Source: HK1 sp965220535 (GTDB lineage: Bacteria > Pseudomonadota > Gammaproteobacteria > HK1). From it: a DNA stretch of 64,000 nt. The stretch is taken from NCBI GenBank assembly GCA_965220535.1, contig OZ244833.1, forward strand, positions 3,162,001-3,226,000, given 5' to 3'. The notes beneath the pieces were generated by a model that was given only the letters and a program-made list of their open reading frames with translations, made no database searches and was not told the DNA's origin. A program made the position numbers and the translations under genes. Within the stretch, counting starts at the first letter, position 1. Every line of letters begins with the position of its first letter. Shown piece after piece: positions 36,020 through 45,200 of this stretch.

Positions 36020-36928
36020 ATGAACAATATCCTGGCTTTCGATATCGAGACGGTGCCCGATGCCGCCTCCGGCCGTCGGCTCCATGAGCTTGAAGGGATC
36101 GACGACAAGGGCGTCGTGCGGATCATGCGGCAGTATCGCCTGCAGTCCTCGGGAAGGGAGTGGTTGCCCCCTTATCTGCATCGAATCGTGGCGATTTCCG
36201 TGGTCCGCCGCAGCGGCGATCGTTTTTTGGTGCGCTCCATCGGCGAGCCGGATTCCAATGAGTGCGAACTGGTCAAGATCTTCTTCGATTGGATGGAGCG
36301 TCACGCCCCGACCCTGGTCACTTGGAACGGCGGCGGCTTCGATCTCCCGGTGCTGCATTATCGAGCGATGCTCCACGGGGTGCGCGCTCCGAGGTATTGG
36401 GAAATCGGCGATCGGGAGGTTTCCTATCGTTATAACAACTATCTCAATCGCTTTCACTACCGTCATATCGATCTGATGGATGTGCTCGCTTCTTGGAACC
36501 GCTCCTCCTACGCCCCCTTGGATGTATTGGCTCGTATGCTGGGTTTTCCCGGCAAGCTGGGGATGGAGGGTTCGCAAGTGGAGGAGGCTTGGGCGAGCCC
36601 CGGCGGTATCGAAAGGATCCGTGCCTACTGCGAGTGCGACGCCCTCAATACGTGGCTGATCTACTTGCGCTTCGAACTGATGCGGGGGAATCTTTCGTCC
36701 GCAGGTTATCGATCCGAATGCGAACGAGTGCGGGAATTTCTCGCCGAGAAGTCGCTCGAGGCGAAGGGGGAGCATTTCGCGGAATTCCTGCGGGCCTGGC
36801 AGGCGAACCGGGATGCCGACCCGGTCTTGGGGGAGGCCGGCGGCGAATCCGGGGCGTCGACGAGCGAGGGCGATTCGAGGGGCGATGACGATATCCCGTC
36901 GGTGGCTGCCGCCAAGGGCGATCGATGA
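36020..36928 (+). CDS. Predicted 3'-5' exonuclease (PolB-like, DNA_pol_B_exo2 family)
   Basis: 302-residue DEDD-type nuclease. Exo I LAFDIETVPD at the N-terminus, Exo II TWNGGGFDLPVLHYRA, and Exo III YCECDALNTWLIYLR carry the acidic metal ligands. The family is widespread in proteobacteria but its substrate is not established; a DNA proofreading or repair role is inferred from the fold and from neighbours (uracil glycosylase upstream, rlmD and mutL downstream). The stop overlaps the rlmD start by four bases (ATGA). An acidic tail of about 35 residues ends the protein. Confidence 0.88.
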   Translation: MNNILAFDIETVPDAASGRRLHELEGIDDKGVVRIMRQYRLQSSGREWLPPYLHRIVAISVVRRSGDRFLVRSIGEPDSNECELVKIFFDWMERHAPTLVTWNGGGFDLPVLHYRAMLHGVRAPRYWEIGDREVSYRYNNYLNRFHYRHIDLMDVLASWNRSSYAPLDVLARMLGFPGKLGMEGSQVEEAWASPGGIERIRAYCECDALNTWLIYLRFELMRGNLSSAGYRSECERVREFLAEKSLEAKGEHFAEFLRAWQANRDADPVLGEAGGESGASTSEGDSRGDDDIPSVAAAKGDR

Positions 36929-38352
36929 GCGTCGCCTCCGTCGCAGTGGACGATCTCGACAGTTCGGGTCGAGGGGTCGGGCGCAGCGAGGGCAAGGTGG
37001 TCTTCATCGCCGGTGCCTTGCCCGGCGAGGAAGTGCTCTTTCGTCGGATTCGGCGTTCTCGCAATTTCGACGAAGCGGTGGTGGACAGGCTGCTGACCAC
37101 CTCCGCCGACCGGGTCGAACCCCGTTGCCCCTACTATGCTCGCTGCGGCGGTTGCAGCCTGCAGCATTTGTCTTACGACGCCCAACTGCGCTACAAAGAG
37201 CGACAGCTGTTGACCACCTTGCGCAAGTTGGGCGGCGTTGCCCCCTCGGATACCTTGCCGGCGCTGAGCGCCGATCCTTGGCGCTATCGTCGCAAGGCCC
37301 GCTTCGGGGCCCGCCATGTCCCGCGCAAAGGCGGGGTTTTGGTCGGTTTTCGCGAGCGGCAGCCGCGCCGTATCACCGATATGAACGACTGCGAGATCCT
37401 TGCCGATCCCTTGGGAGGGTTGATCGCCCCCCTGCGTCGGCTGATCGGGGGATTGAAAGCCGGTGCCCGGATCCCGCAAATCGAGGCGGCGACGAGCGAG
37501 GGACAAGCCCTGCTCGTGCTTCGCCATCTCGATCCCTTGGTCGGCGAGGATATCGAGGCCATCGACCTTTTCGCGGCCGAGCACGAGGTCGGAATCTGGT
37601 TGCAGCCGGGCGGTCCGGCAAGCGCCGCTCCGCGCCCGCCGGCATCGGATCGGCTCGAATATTCGCCTGCGGGGCCAAGCGAGAGGGCCGAAGATCCCCC
37701 GAACCCGGTGAACCCGGCGGCCGACCCCCAAGCAGCGAAGCCCCAAGCAGCGAAGCCCCAAGAGGCGAGCCCTCTTCGCCTTCGATTTTCCCCTCTCGAT
37801 TTCACGCAGATCAACGCCGAGGTCAATCGCCTCTTGGTGCAAAGGGTGCTGCAGATGGTTCGCCCGCGCCCGGGCCTGCGCGTCCTCGACGCTTTTTGCG
37901 GCATCGGCAATTTCAGTCTGCCGCTGGCGGCCGCCGGAGCGCAGGTCTTGGGCCTCGAATACGGATCGGCGATGGTCGCAAGGGCGCGCGAGAACGCCGC
38001 CGCCAATCGTTCGTCGGCGCTTTTCGAAGAAGCGGATCTCGATAACGAGGAGTCGGTACGGCATTGGCTGGGCCAAGGCTGGGATACCCTCGTGATCGAT
38101 CCGCCGCGTACCGGGGCGGCGACGCTGGTCGAATATATCGATCTCGCCCGCCCCGATCGCATCGTCTATATCTCTTGCAATCCCGGCACGCTGGCCCGCG
38201 ATGCGGCCCGTTTGCAGGCCCAGGGTTATGCCTTGCTTCGCGTCGGTATCGCGGATATGTTCGCGCATACCGGCCATATCGAAGCGGTGGCGGAATTCGG
38301 CCCCTCGCCAAGCCGGACGCCCAAGCCCGCCGCCTTGAAAACAAAGCGATGA
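36925..38352 (+). CDS. rlmD: 23S rRNA (uracil-1939-C5)-methyltransferase RlmD
   Basis: SAM-dependent methyltransferase with an iron-sulfur cluster. 475 residues: N-terminal TRAM domain, cluster cysteines in CPYYARCGGC plus the Cys of NDCEIL, a central domain, then the Rossmann domain with VLDAFCGIGNFSLPLA, IDPPRTGA and catalytic Cys in YISCNPGTLARD. A hydrophilic insert of about 50 residues (roughly 232-282) contains PQAAKPQAAKPQE, encoded by 15-bp repeats. Overlaps its neighbours on both sides by ATGA, so exonuclease, rlmD and mutL are probably co-translated. Confidence 0.96.
   Translation: MSVASVAVDDLDSSGRGVGRSEGKVVFIAGALPGEEVLFRRIRRSRNFDEAVVDRLLTTSADRVEPRCPYYARCGGCSLQHLSYDAQLRYKERQLLTTLRKLGGVAPSDTLPALSADPWRYRRKARFGARHVPRKGGVLVGFRERQPRRITDMNDCEILADPLGGLIAPLRRLIGGLKAGARIPQIEAATSEGQALLVLRHLDPLVGEDIEAIDLFAAEHEVGIWLQPGGPASAAPRPPASDRLEYSPAGPSERAEDPPNPVNPAADPQAAKPQAAKPQEASPLRLRFSPLDFTQINAEVNRLLVQRVLQMVRPRPGLRVLDAFCGIGNFSLPLAAAGAQVLGLEYGSAMVARARENAAANRSSALFEEADLDNEESVRHWLGQGWDTLVIDPPRTGAATLVEYIDLARPDRIVYISCNPGTLARDAARLQAQGYALLRVGIADMFAHTGHIEAVAEFGPSPSRTPKPAALKTKR
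37726..37770. repeat. 15-bp in-frame repeat in rlmD, 3 copies
   Basis: Two perfect copies of CCCCAAGCAGCGAAG and a third diverged copy encode part of the RlmD insert. Confidence 0.9.
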
Positions 38353-40409
38353 ATGACTCGAGTCCACCCGACGCTGCTTCGCCTTCGAACGAGGGGGAGG
38401 GGAGGCTCGACGAGATCCCCCAAATCCCGCCTATTAGGATTCTGCCCTCGGTATTGGCCAATCAGATCGCCGCGGGCGAGGTCGTGGAGCGGCCGGCGTC
38501 CGTGGTCAAGGAGTTGGTCGAGAATTCCATCGATGCCGGGGCCGATACCATCGAAGTCGAGATCGAAGGCGGGGGTAGCCGTCTGATCCGAGTGCGGGAT
38601 AACGGCATCGGCATTCCTCGAGAAGAACTCGAACTCGCTCTGTCGCGCCATGCCACCAGCAAAATAGCGACCTTGGGCGATTTGGATCGTATCGACAGTA
38701 TGGGCTTTCGCGGGGAAGCCCTGCCGAGCATCGCCTCCGTTTCTCGACTTTCGATCACCAGTCGTCCTCACGACGCCGCCGCCGGCGCCCGCCTCAAAGT
38801 CGACGGCGGCGCGCATTCGGAGATCGAGCCCGCGCCGGGCTCGCCGGGGACGACGGTCGAGGTGAGGGATCTTTTTTTCAACCTCCCCGCCCGACGCAAA
38901 TTCCTTCGCACCCCCCGTACCGAATTCCACCATGTCGAAGGGGTGATGCGGCGCTTGGCCCTCGCTCGCGCCGATATATCCTTCAAACTCCATAACGAGG
39001 GGCGGCGGGGTTTGGAGACCGCTCGCCGGATGGACCCTCGCGAGCACCTATCGAGGCTTTTGGGGAAATCCTTTGCCGAGCAGTCGATCGGCTTTTCCTT
39101 CGCCCGCGGGGATTTTTCGGCGGAGGGCTTCGTCGGCCCCCCGGAGGCGGCGCGCTCCCGCCCCGATGCCCAATACCTCTTCGTCAACGGCCGCAGCGTG
39201 CGCAACGAAACGGTGCGCCATGCGGTGCGGGTCGCTTTCGGGGATTCGATCAAGGCCCCGGGCTATCCCGTTTTCGTGCTCAAACTCGAGATCCCCGCAT
39301 CCCTGGTCGACGTCAACGTGCATCCGGCCAAACAGGAGATCCGTTTTCAGGAGTCGCGCCATATCCACGATTTCATCCGCCACGCCATCGCCCGCGCCCT
39401 GCGCGAGGGCGGACCGCCGGCGGGCGTCGAGGGGGGGCAAACAAGTCAGCGGGAAAGGCCGGGGCCCCAAAGACCGGAGCCGGGGATAGGAGAATCGCGA
39501 ACGCCGCAAGGCCAAGAAGACGTCGCCCCGAGGGCGGATAGCCTCGGATCATCCGATCTTCCGGTCGCATCGACCGCTTCCTCCTCGACCGCATCGATCT
39601 CCTCCTCCCTCCCGTCGTCGCCGAAGCCCTCCTCGGGCGCTCGCTCGATCTTGTATCCGACGGCTGCTGCCCGCTATCCGCGCCCTTCGCATCCCTCGCC
39701 CGCGGATCAGGTCAAAGAACGCATCGCCCTCTTGTCGGATCTGGCGCACGCCTCGCACTCCGACAGGCGTTTCGAAGCCGCCGGGGCTTTCGGCTTTCGC
39801 GTCGGCGGCTATTTGCTGGTCGAGGGAGGACAATCCGGATCCGACGACTCCGCCGCCGACAGCGGCTCCTTGCTGCTTGTCGATATCGCGGCGGCGGTGC
39901 GCGAAAGAATGAAACGAGCGCTGGATCCTTCGGCGCCGGCATTGCCCTCGCGACCCTTGCTGATCCCCGGCTCGTCCCCGGTGCCGAAAAAACTCGCCGA
40001 TCGCTTGGAAGAAGCCGAAGAAGCGCTCCGTCGCCTGGGCGTCGAGTTCCGACGCAACGCTCCCGATGCGATGACCCTGCGCACCCTTCCCCGCGGCATC
40101 GGCGGAATCGAGGCGGCGGAGTTGCTGGCCGAATCGGTGGCGGCGGCCGGCGCTTGCGAGGCGTCGGGCTTGGCCGACAGGCTCGTCGAGAATCTTTACC
40201 GCCGCTTGGTATCGATATCCGCCAAGAACGCGAGCGACGCCGATATCGCGGATCTCTTGGAGGATATCAACGCCGCATATCCGAGCTCGGCGGTGATGCG
40301 ACTCGACGAAGCGATCCTTCGTCGACTCTTCGCCTCCCCGAAGGGCTCGGATCCCGGGATCGATCTCGCGGACTCCGAGCGAGGGGATCGGGGTTCGGCG
40401 GGCGGGTGA
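38349..40409 (+). CDS. mutL: DNA mismatch repair protein MutL
   Basis: Links MutS mismatch recognition to strand incision. 686 residues. The GHKL ATPase domain shows IAAGEVVERPASVVKELVEN, IDAGAD, DNGIGI and SMGFRGEALPSIAS; NVHPAKQEIRF closes it. A Ser/Pro-rich linker of about 130 residues leads to the dimerisation domain. Where endonuclease-type MutL has D-Q-H-A-x2-E, this one reads VDIAAAVRER, so it looks like the E. coli type that relies on a separate nicking enzyme. The ATG overlaps the rlmD stop. miaA and hfq follow, the usual order. Confidence 0.97.
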   Translation: MNDSSPPDAASPSNEGEGRLDEIPQIPPIRILPSVLANQIAAGEVVERPASVVKELVENSIDAGADTIEVEIEGGGSRLIRVRDNGIGIPREELELALSRHATSKIATLGDLDRIDSMGFRGEALPSIASVSRLSITSRPHDAAAGARLKVDGGAHSEIEPAPGSPGTTVEVRDLFFNLPARRKFLRTPRTEFHHVEGVMRRLALARADISFKLHNEGRRGLETARRMDPREHLSRLLGKSFAEQSIGFSFARGDFSAEGFVGPPEAARSRPDAQYLFVNGRSVRNETVRHAVRVAFGDSIKAPGYPVFVLKLEIPASLVDVNVHPAKQEIRFQESRHIHDFIRHAIARALREGGPPAGVEGGQTSQRERPGPQRPEPGIGESRTPQGQEDVAPRADSLGSSDLPVASTASSSTASISSSLPSSPKPSSGARSILYPTAAARYPRPSHPSPADQVKERIALLSDLAHASHSDRRFEAAGAFGFRVGGYLLVEGGQSGSDDSAADSGSLLLVDIAAAVRERMKRALDPSAPALPSRPLLIPGSSPVPKKLADRLEEAEEALRRLGVEFRRNAPDAMTLRTLPRGIGGIEAAELLAESVAAAGACEASGLADRLVENLYRRLVSISAKNASDADIADLLEDINAAYPSSAVMRLDEAILRRLFASPKGSDPGIDLADSERGDRGSAGG

Positions 40410-40433
40410 TCCGGATCTCGCAAGGGGGCGCGA

Positions 40434-41495
40434 ATGCGAATCGAAGCCACGCCTTCGAAGGAGTCGACAGCACCTGCCGCCGATGATTCGGGTCCCGTCG
40501 TTTTTCTCACCGGGCCGACGGCGGCGGGCAAGACGGAGCTCGCCGCGTATCTCGTCGAGCGTTTTCCCGCGGAGATCGTCAGCGTCGATTCGGCCCAGGT
40601 TTTTCGCGGGCTCGATATCGGCACCGGCAAGCCGGATCGATCCCTGCTGATGCGCGCTCCCCATCGCCTGATCGATATTCGCAACCCCGACGAATGCTAT
40701 TCGGCGGCGGAATTTCGCAGCGATGCGAGGCAAGCGATTCGCCATATCCGAGCCCAAGGAAAACTCCCGCTCTTGGTCGGCGGCACCGGTCTTTATTTTC
40801 GCGCCTTGGAGTTCGGATTGTCGCGATTGCCGAAAGCGGATCGCTCGGTGCGCGAGGAGATCGAGGCGCAGGCGGCGTTGACAGGTTGGTCGCAGATGCA
40901 CGCCCGGTTGGCGCGGATCGATCCGGAAGCGGCGCAGCGCATCCATCCCAACGATCCCCAGCGTATCCAGCGCGCCCTCGAAATATATCGTTTGAGCGGT
41001 CTGCCGATGTCGCAATGGCTCGCCTCGGGTCGCCGCTCGGCCTTCGCCGGTCCGATTTGCCGGATAATTCTCGAACCGGTGGAGAGGGCCGGGGATCGCC
41101 GCGCTTTGCACCGGCGGATCCACGATCGTTTCCTCGGGATGTTGAAAAAGGGCTTGGTCGATGAAGTCGAGGCCCTCGATCGCGAATGGCGGCTCGATGC
41201 CCATAGCCCGTCGATGCGGGCGGTGGGCTATCGACAAGTTCGATCTTTTTTGCGCGGCGCCTATGGCTTCGATGACATGATCGCCCGGGCCTTGGCCGCC
41301 ACTCGCGGGTTGGCGAAGCGGCAGATCACCTGGCTGCGACCGGCGGCCCACGCCTTTCGCGTCGATTGCCACGCCCCGAACCGGGCGGAGCGGGCCGCGC
41401 AAAGGATCGAGCGCTTTCTTGCGGAGTGCGAAAGCGGGCCGGCGCCGGAGATCGCCAAGGGCGAAGCCACGAAGGCCGTCGGTTTGGTAAATTGA
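40434..41495 (+). CDS. miaA: tRNA dimethylallyltransferase MiaA
   Basis: Adds dimethylallyl to A37 of tRNAs reading codons that start with U. 353 residues: P-loop LTGPTAAGKTELA, SVDSAQVFRGLDIGTGKP with the catalytic Asp, LLVGGTGLYFRAL, HPNDPQRIQRALEI and the terminal AKRQITWLR. About 15 hydrophilic residues precede the P-loop strand and about 30 follow the last motif. Position between mutL and hfq is canonical. Confidence 0.98.
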   Translation: MRIEATPSKESTAPAADDSGPVVFLTGPTAAGKTELAAYLVERFPAEIVSVDSAQVFRGLDIGTGKPDRSLLMRAPHRLIDIRNPDECYSAAEFRSDARQAIRHIRAQGKLPLLVGGTGLYFRALEFGLSRLPKADRSVREEIEAQAALTGWSQMHARLARIDPEAAQRIHPNDPQRIQRALEIYRLSGLPMSQWLASGRRSAFAGPICRIILEPVERAGDRRALHRRIHDRFLGMLKKGLVDEVEALDREWRLDAHSPSMRAVGYRQVRSFLRGAYGFDDMIARALAATRGLAKRQITWLRPAAHAFRVDCHAPNRAERAAQRIERFLAECESGPAPEIAKGEATKAVGLVN

Positions 41496-41615
41496 GGATC
41501 CAAACCCAAGAGCGTATCGCTTGGAGGCGATATGCCCCGCCGGTCATCGCCGCTCGTGCGGCCGCTGGCGGTCATCTTTCGGAAGCGGACGATCGCAAAT
41601 CCTAAGGAGCGGATG

Positions 41616-42032
41616 ATGTCGGATGAAGGTGGAGCGGCCGAGGCACCGGTACGCAACGAGAGGGTGAGGGGCCGAACCCTCCAAGATCCCTTTTTGAATG
41701 CCCTGCGCCGGGATCATGTTCCGGTCTCCGTTTTTCTTGTCAACGGCACCCGTTTGCAGGGTAAAATCGAATCTTTCGATCAATACGTGGTGCTGCTGCG
41801 CAGTTCCGTAACCCAGATGATCTACAAGCACGCGATCTCGACGATTTCGCCGTCGCGCCAAGTGCGTTTATATCGCATCGAGGACGAGATCCCGACCGAA
41901 GCGCCGCCGCGAAAAAGGGCGGCATCGTCTTCTTCGGCGCCGGCTCCGGATCCCGGTGATTCCGGTGCGTCGGAGTCGGAGTCGGATCGAGATCGGCGGG
42001 ATCGATCCTCGTCAGCGGGATATGATGCCTAA
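41616..42032 (+). CDS. hfq: RNA chaperone Hfq with long acidic tail
   Basis: Sm-like hexamer that pairs small RNAs with mRNAs. The Sm core (about residues 20-83) is highly conserved: LQDPFLNALRRDHVPVSVFL, then VNGTRLQGKIESFDQYVVLL and YKHAISTISPSR. The remaining 55 residues form a Ser/Asp/Glu/Arg-rich disordered tail in a 138-residue protein (E. coli Hfq is 102). The start is the second of two adjacent ATGs, six bases after AAGGAG. Confidence 0.97.
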   Translation: MSDEGGAAEAPVRNERVRGRTLQDPFLNALRRDHVPVSVFLVNGTRLQGKIESFDQYVVLLRSSVTQMIYKHAISTISPSRQVRLYRIEDEIPTEAPPRKRAASSSSAPAPDPGDSGASESESDRDRRDRSSSAGYDA

Positions 42033-42092
42033 GACCTCGATCGCCGAAAAACTCGTGGGCCGCGCGATCGTGCGCCCTCTTTTTCGCGCACG

Positions 42093-43538
42093 ATGAATGC
42101 CGGCATGTTCGAGCCCCCAGGTCATCGCGAAAAGAGTCATCGCGAAAACACCCCGATCGAGCGGGGCGCAAGCGAGCGGGTGGTGCTCGTTTATGTCGAC
42201 GAAGCGACCGTCGATGCGAAGGACGCGATCGCCGAACTGCGAGAACTGGCCGTGGCGGCGGGAGCGCTGCCGCTCGAGATCGTGCGTTGTCCGGCGCGAG
42301 CGCCGAACGCGGCGTTTTTCATCGGTCGCGGCAAGGTCGAGGAAGTTCGAGATGCGGTGCGTTCAAGGCGAGCCGATGCGGTGATCTTCGATCCCCCCTT
42401 GAGCCCCGCACAAGAGAGAAACTTGGAGCGAGAGATCGAATGTCGGGTCCTCGATCGTCGGGCTCTGATCCTCGATATATTCGCCCGGCGGGCCAGCACT
42501 TTCGAGGGCAAACTCCAAGTGGAGCTCGCCCAGTTGGCTCATCTTTCGACCCGTTTGGTGCGGGGCTGGACGCATCTTTCGCGGCAAAAAGGGGGGATCG
42601 GTCTGCGCGGTCCCGGGGAAACCCAGCTGGAAACGGATCGCCGTCTCATCGATCGGCGTATCCGCACGGTGCGCTCGCGTCTCGAGCGGGTACGCAGTCG
42701 ACGCGGGCTCAGCCGGCGTTCCCGGGCTCGCTCCCAAGTGCCCTTGGTGGCTCTCGTGGGCTATACGAATGCCGGAAAATCGACCCTTTTCAATCGCCTG
42801 ACGGGAGCGGCGTCGCTGGTACGGGATCAACTCTTCGCGACCCTCGATCCGACCTTGAGGCGATTGGACCCGCTCGGGGAATTCGGCGCCGGAAGCGAGA
42901 TCGTTCTCGCCGATACCGTCGGTTTCATCCGTCGCCTGCCGCCGGATTTGGTGGCCGCTTTCCGGGCGACCTTGGAGGAGACGCGCAACGCCTCGCTGCT
43001 GGTGCACGTCGTCGATGCCGCGGCGGCGGATCGTCGCGAGAAGATGCACGAGGTGCACGAGGTTTTGCAGGCGATCGGCGCCGCCGGCATTCCGAGTATC
43101 GAGATCTTCAACAAATCCGATCTGCTCGATGCCCGGCCCGCCGCGAGCCTCGAAAGCGGATCGTCGGACGAAGCGGCAAACGATGCCTCGATCACCGGCG
43201 ATGCCCCCTCGAGCGATCCCGCTTCCCGGTCGCAAACTTCGGGGTCGCAAAAAGACTCGCCCCGCCGCGTCTTCGTCTCGGCGACGAAGAGCAAGGGACT
43301 GTCGGAAGCGGTGCGCGCGATCCGCGAGGGCGTCGAGGGCGGATGCCTGGTGCGGGTGGCATGTATCCCTCCGACCGGCGGACGCTTGAGGTCGGCGCTT
43401 TATCGCAGCGCCCAGGTGATGAACGAATGCGGGGAGCCCGACGGGACGGCGCGGATGACTTTTCGTATCGAAGCGAGGGTCTTCGCGCGTTTGTGTCGAG
43501 AAACGGAGCTCAAGCAATGCCTTGCCGAGGGCCCGTGA
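42093..43538 (+). CDS. hflX: Ribosome-associated GTPase HflX
   Basis: GTPase that splits stalled ribosomes, mainly under heat stress. 481 residues: N-terminal HflX domain (FFIGRGKVEEV, FDPPLSPAQERNLE, helical GGIGLRGPGETQLETDRR), then the G domain with GYTNAGKST (223-231), DTVGF, NKSD (340-343) and SAT. Between NKSD and SAT there is a Ser/Asp-rich insert of about 50 residues, in a region that is short in E. coli HflX. Downstream of hfq as expected. Confidence 0.96.
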   Translation: MNAGMFEPPGHREKSHRENTPIERGASERVVLVYVDEATVDAKDAIAELRELAVAAGALPLEIVRCPARAPNAAFFIGRGKVEEVRDAVRSRRADAVIFDPPLSPAQERNLEREIECRVLDRRALILDIFARRASTFEGKLQVELAQLAHLSTRLVRGWTHLSRQKGGIGLRGPGETQLETDRRLIDRRIRTVRSRLERVRSRRGLSRRSRARSQVPLVALVGYTNAGKSTLFNRLTGAASLVRDQLFATLDPTLRRLDPLGEFGAGSEIVLADTVGFIRRLPPDLVAAFRATLEETRNASLLVHVVDAAAADRREKMHEVHEVLQAIGAAGIPSIEIFNKSDLLDARPAASLESGSSDEAANDASITGDAPSSDPASRSQTSGSQKDSPRRVFVSATKSKGLSEAVRAIREGVEGGCLVRVACIPPTGGRLRSALYRSAQVMNECGEPDGTARMTFRIEARVFARLCRETELKQCLAEGP

Positions 43539-43877
43539 GGCGAATCCGCCCCGTCGAAAAGACCTTGCCGCACAAGCAAGACCCCGAGGATTGCGGATAC
43601 GCGCGTTTTCTTTCGAAATTCCTTGGTATGTCGGTCGGATCCGATACCGGATCATCGAGATCGTCGATCGGATGTCGCATACTATCCAAGTGCTCGAATC
43701 CGAGTTCGCGATCGAGCTTAGAGCCTCGTTTTCTTTTCGCGCCGGGTTTTTTCGAAGGCGGTGTTTTTCGTTGCCCTCGCCCCGCCCGGGCCTTTTCGTT
43801 CTTTCGTTCGACGGACAATCCGGCGGCTTCGCTTTTCGGGAAAGTCGATTTTTCGTAACGATCAGGAGTTCACAAAG
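43539..43877. other. Gap between hflX and hflK
   Basis: About 340 bp with no recognisable gene. The region around 43610-43700 is AT-richer than its surroundings and may carry a promoter for the hflK operon. Confidence 0.5.
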
Positions 43878-45200
43878 ATGGCATGGAATCAGTCGGGAGG
43901 AGGGGATCAAGACCCTTGGAGCGGCGATGAGGGTCGCGACAAAGGCCCGAACCGGGATCGCAACCAGAGCAAAGGCCAAGGCGGGGGGCAGTCCGGTCCG
44001 CCGGATCTCGACGAGGTTTGGCGCAAGTTGCAGCAGGAGTTTCGTCGCCTCTTCGGTTGGGGCGGCCCTTCGAATTCCTCTTCTTCCGAGCCCCCCTCGG
44101 GGGGAGGGAAAAGCCCCTCGGGCAAAGACGGAGGATCGTCGGGTTTCGGCGCCGGGAGGATTCGCGCCGGGGGCTCGGCCATCATCGGCATCGTCGCCGT
44201 CGTGCTTCTCGCGGGGTGGTGGCTGACCGGCATCTCGATTATCCAAGAGCCGGAAAGAGGCGTGGTCTTGCGATTCGGCGAGATGCATCGGGTCATGGAA
44301 CCGGGCTTCAACTGGGCGCCTCGATTCATCGACACCGTCGAGACGGTGAATGTCGATCGGGTGCGCTTTGCCGAGATCGGTTTTCGCAATCGGGGCAACG
44401 GCGTTGCCGTGGTTCCGCGTGAAGCCTTGATGCTGACCGAGGATGAAAATATCGTCGATATCCAGTTCGCGGTGCAGTACCGAGTCAAGGATCCGGCGGA
44501 ATTTCTCTTCCAGAATTTCGATCCGGAGACCGCTTTGCGCCAGACCACGGAAAGCGTGGTGCGGGAGATCGTCGGAAGAACGCCGATGGATTTCGTGCTG
44601 ACCGAGGGTCGCGGAGCGGTCGCCACCGAAGCCGAGGCATTGATTCAAGAAGTGCTCGATCGCTACCGCACCGGCTTGCACGTCATGAGCGTGAATATGC
44701 AAGATGCCCAGCCGCCGGAGCAGGTGCAAGACGCTTTCTTGGATGCGATCAAGGCGCGCGAGGATCAAGAGCGAATCGTCAACGAGGCTCGGGCCTATCA
44801 GGCCGATGTCGTTCCCAAGGCGCGCGGCGAAGCCAACGCGATCCTCGCTCGCTCCCAAGCCTATCGCGAACGGGTCGAGGCGATCGCCAAGGGCGAGGCC
44901 TCGCGCTTCGATCAGATATTGCAAGCCTATCGCGCGGCCCCCGATGTGACTCGCGATCGCCTTTATCTGGAGGCGGTCGAGTCCGTTCTCGCCAATACCA
45001 GCAAGGTATTGGTCGATATTCCCGAGGGAAATAATCTCATGTATCTCCCATTGGATCAGATCGTCAATTCCCGACGGGGCAATTCCGACTCGGTACGCTT
45101 CGATTTCGAGAGCGCGGGTTCGGGCGGCGATATCGATGCCGCCTCCCCCTTGCGAGATCTGCGCTCGCGTAATGACAGCTCGGCGGGGAGGAATCGCTGA
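43878..45200 (+). CDS. hflK: FtsH modulator protein HflK
   Basis: Membrane-anchored prohibitin/SPFH protein that assembles with HflC into a large cage around the FtsH protease. 440 residues: a Gly/Ser/Asp-rich cytoplasmic head, one membrane helix (SAIIGIVAVVLLAGWWL, about 96-112), the SPFH domain beginning with IIQEPERGVVLRFGE, a coiled-coil rich in Ala/Glu/Arg and a C-terminal tail. AGGAG lies nine bases before the ATG. The stop overlaps the hflC start. Confidence 0.97.
   Translation: MAWNQSGGGDQDPWSGDEGRDKGPNRDRNQSKGQGGGQSGPPDLDEVWRKLQQEFRRLFGWGGPSNSSSSEPPSGGGKSPSGKDGGSSGFGAGRIRAGGSAIIGIVAVVLLAGWWLTGISIIQEPERGVVLRFGEMHRVMEPGFNWAPRFIDTVETVNVDRVRFAEIGFRNRGNGVAVVPREALMLTEDENIVDIQFAVQYRVKDPAEFLFQNFDPETALRQTTESVVREIVGRTPMDFVLTEGRGAVATEAEALIQEVLDRYRTGLHVMSVNMQDAQPPEQVQDAFLDAIKAREDQERIVNEARAYQADVVPKARGEANAILARSQAYRERVEAIAKGEASRFDQILQAYRAAPDVTRDRLYLEAVESVLANTSKVLVDIPEGNNLMYLPLDQIVNSRRGNSDSVRFDFESAGSGGDIDAASPLRDLRSRNDSSAGRNR

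Noticed and set aside
42363..44924. 853-codon open frame opposite hflX and hflK
   Set aside because: Same reasoning: it covers two certain forward genes and their gap, and the translation resembles nothing.
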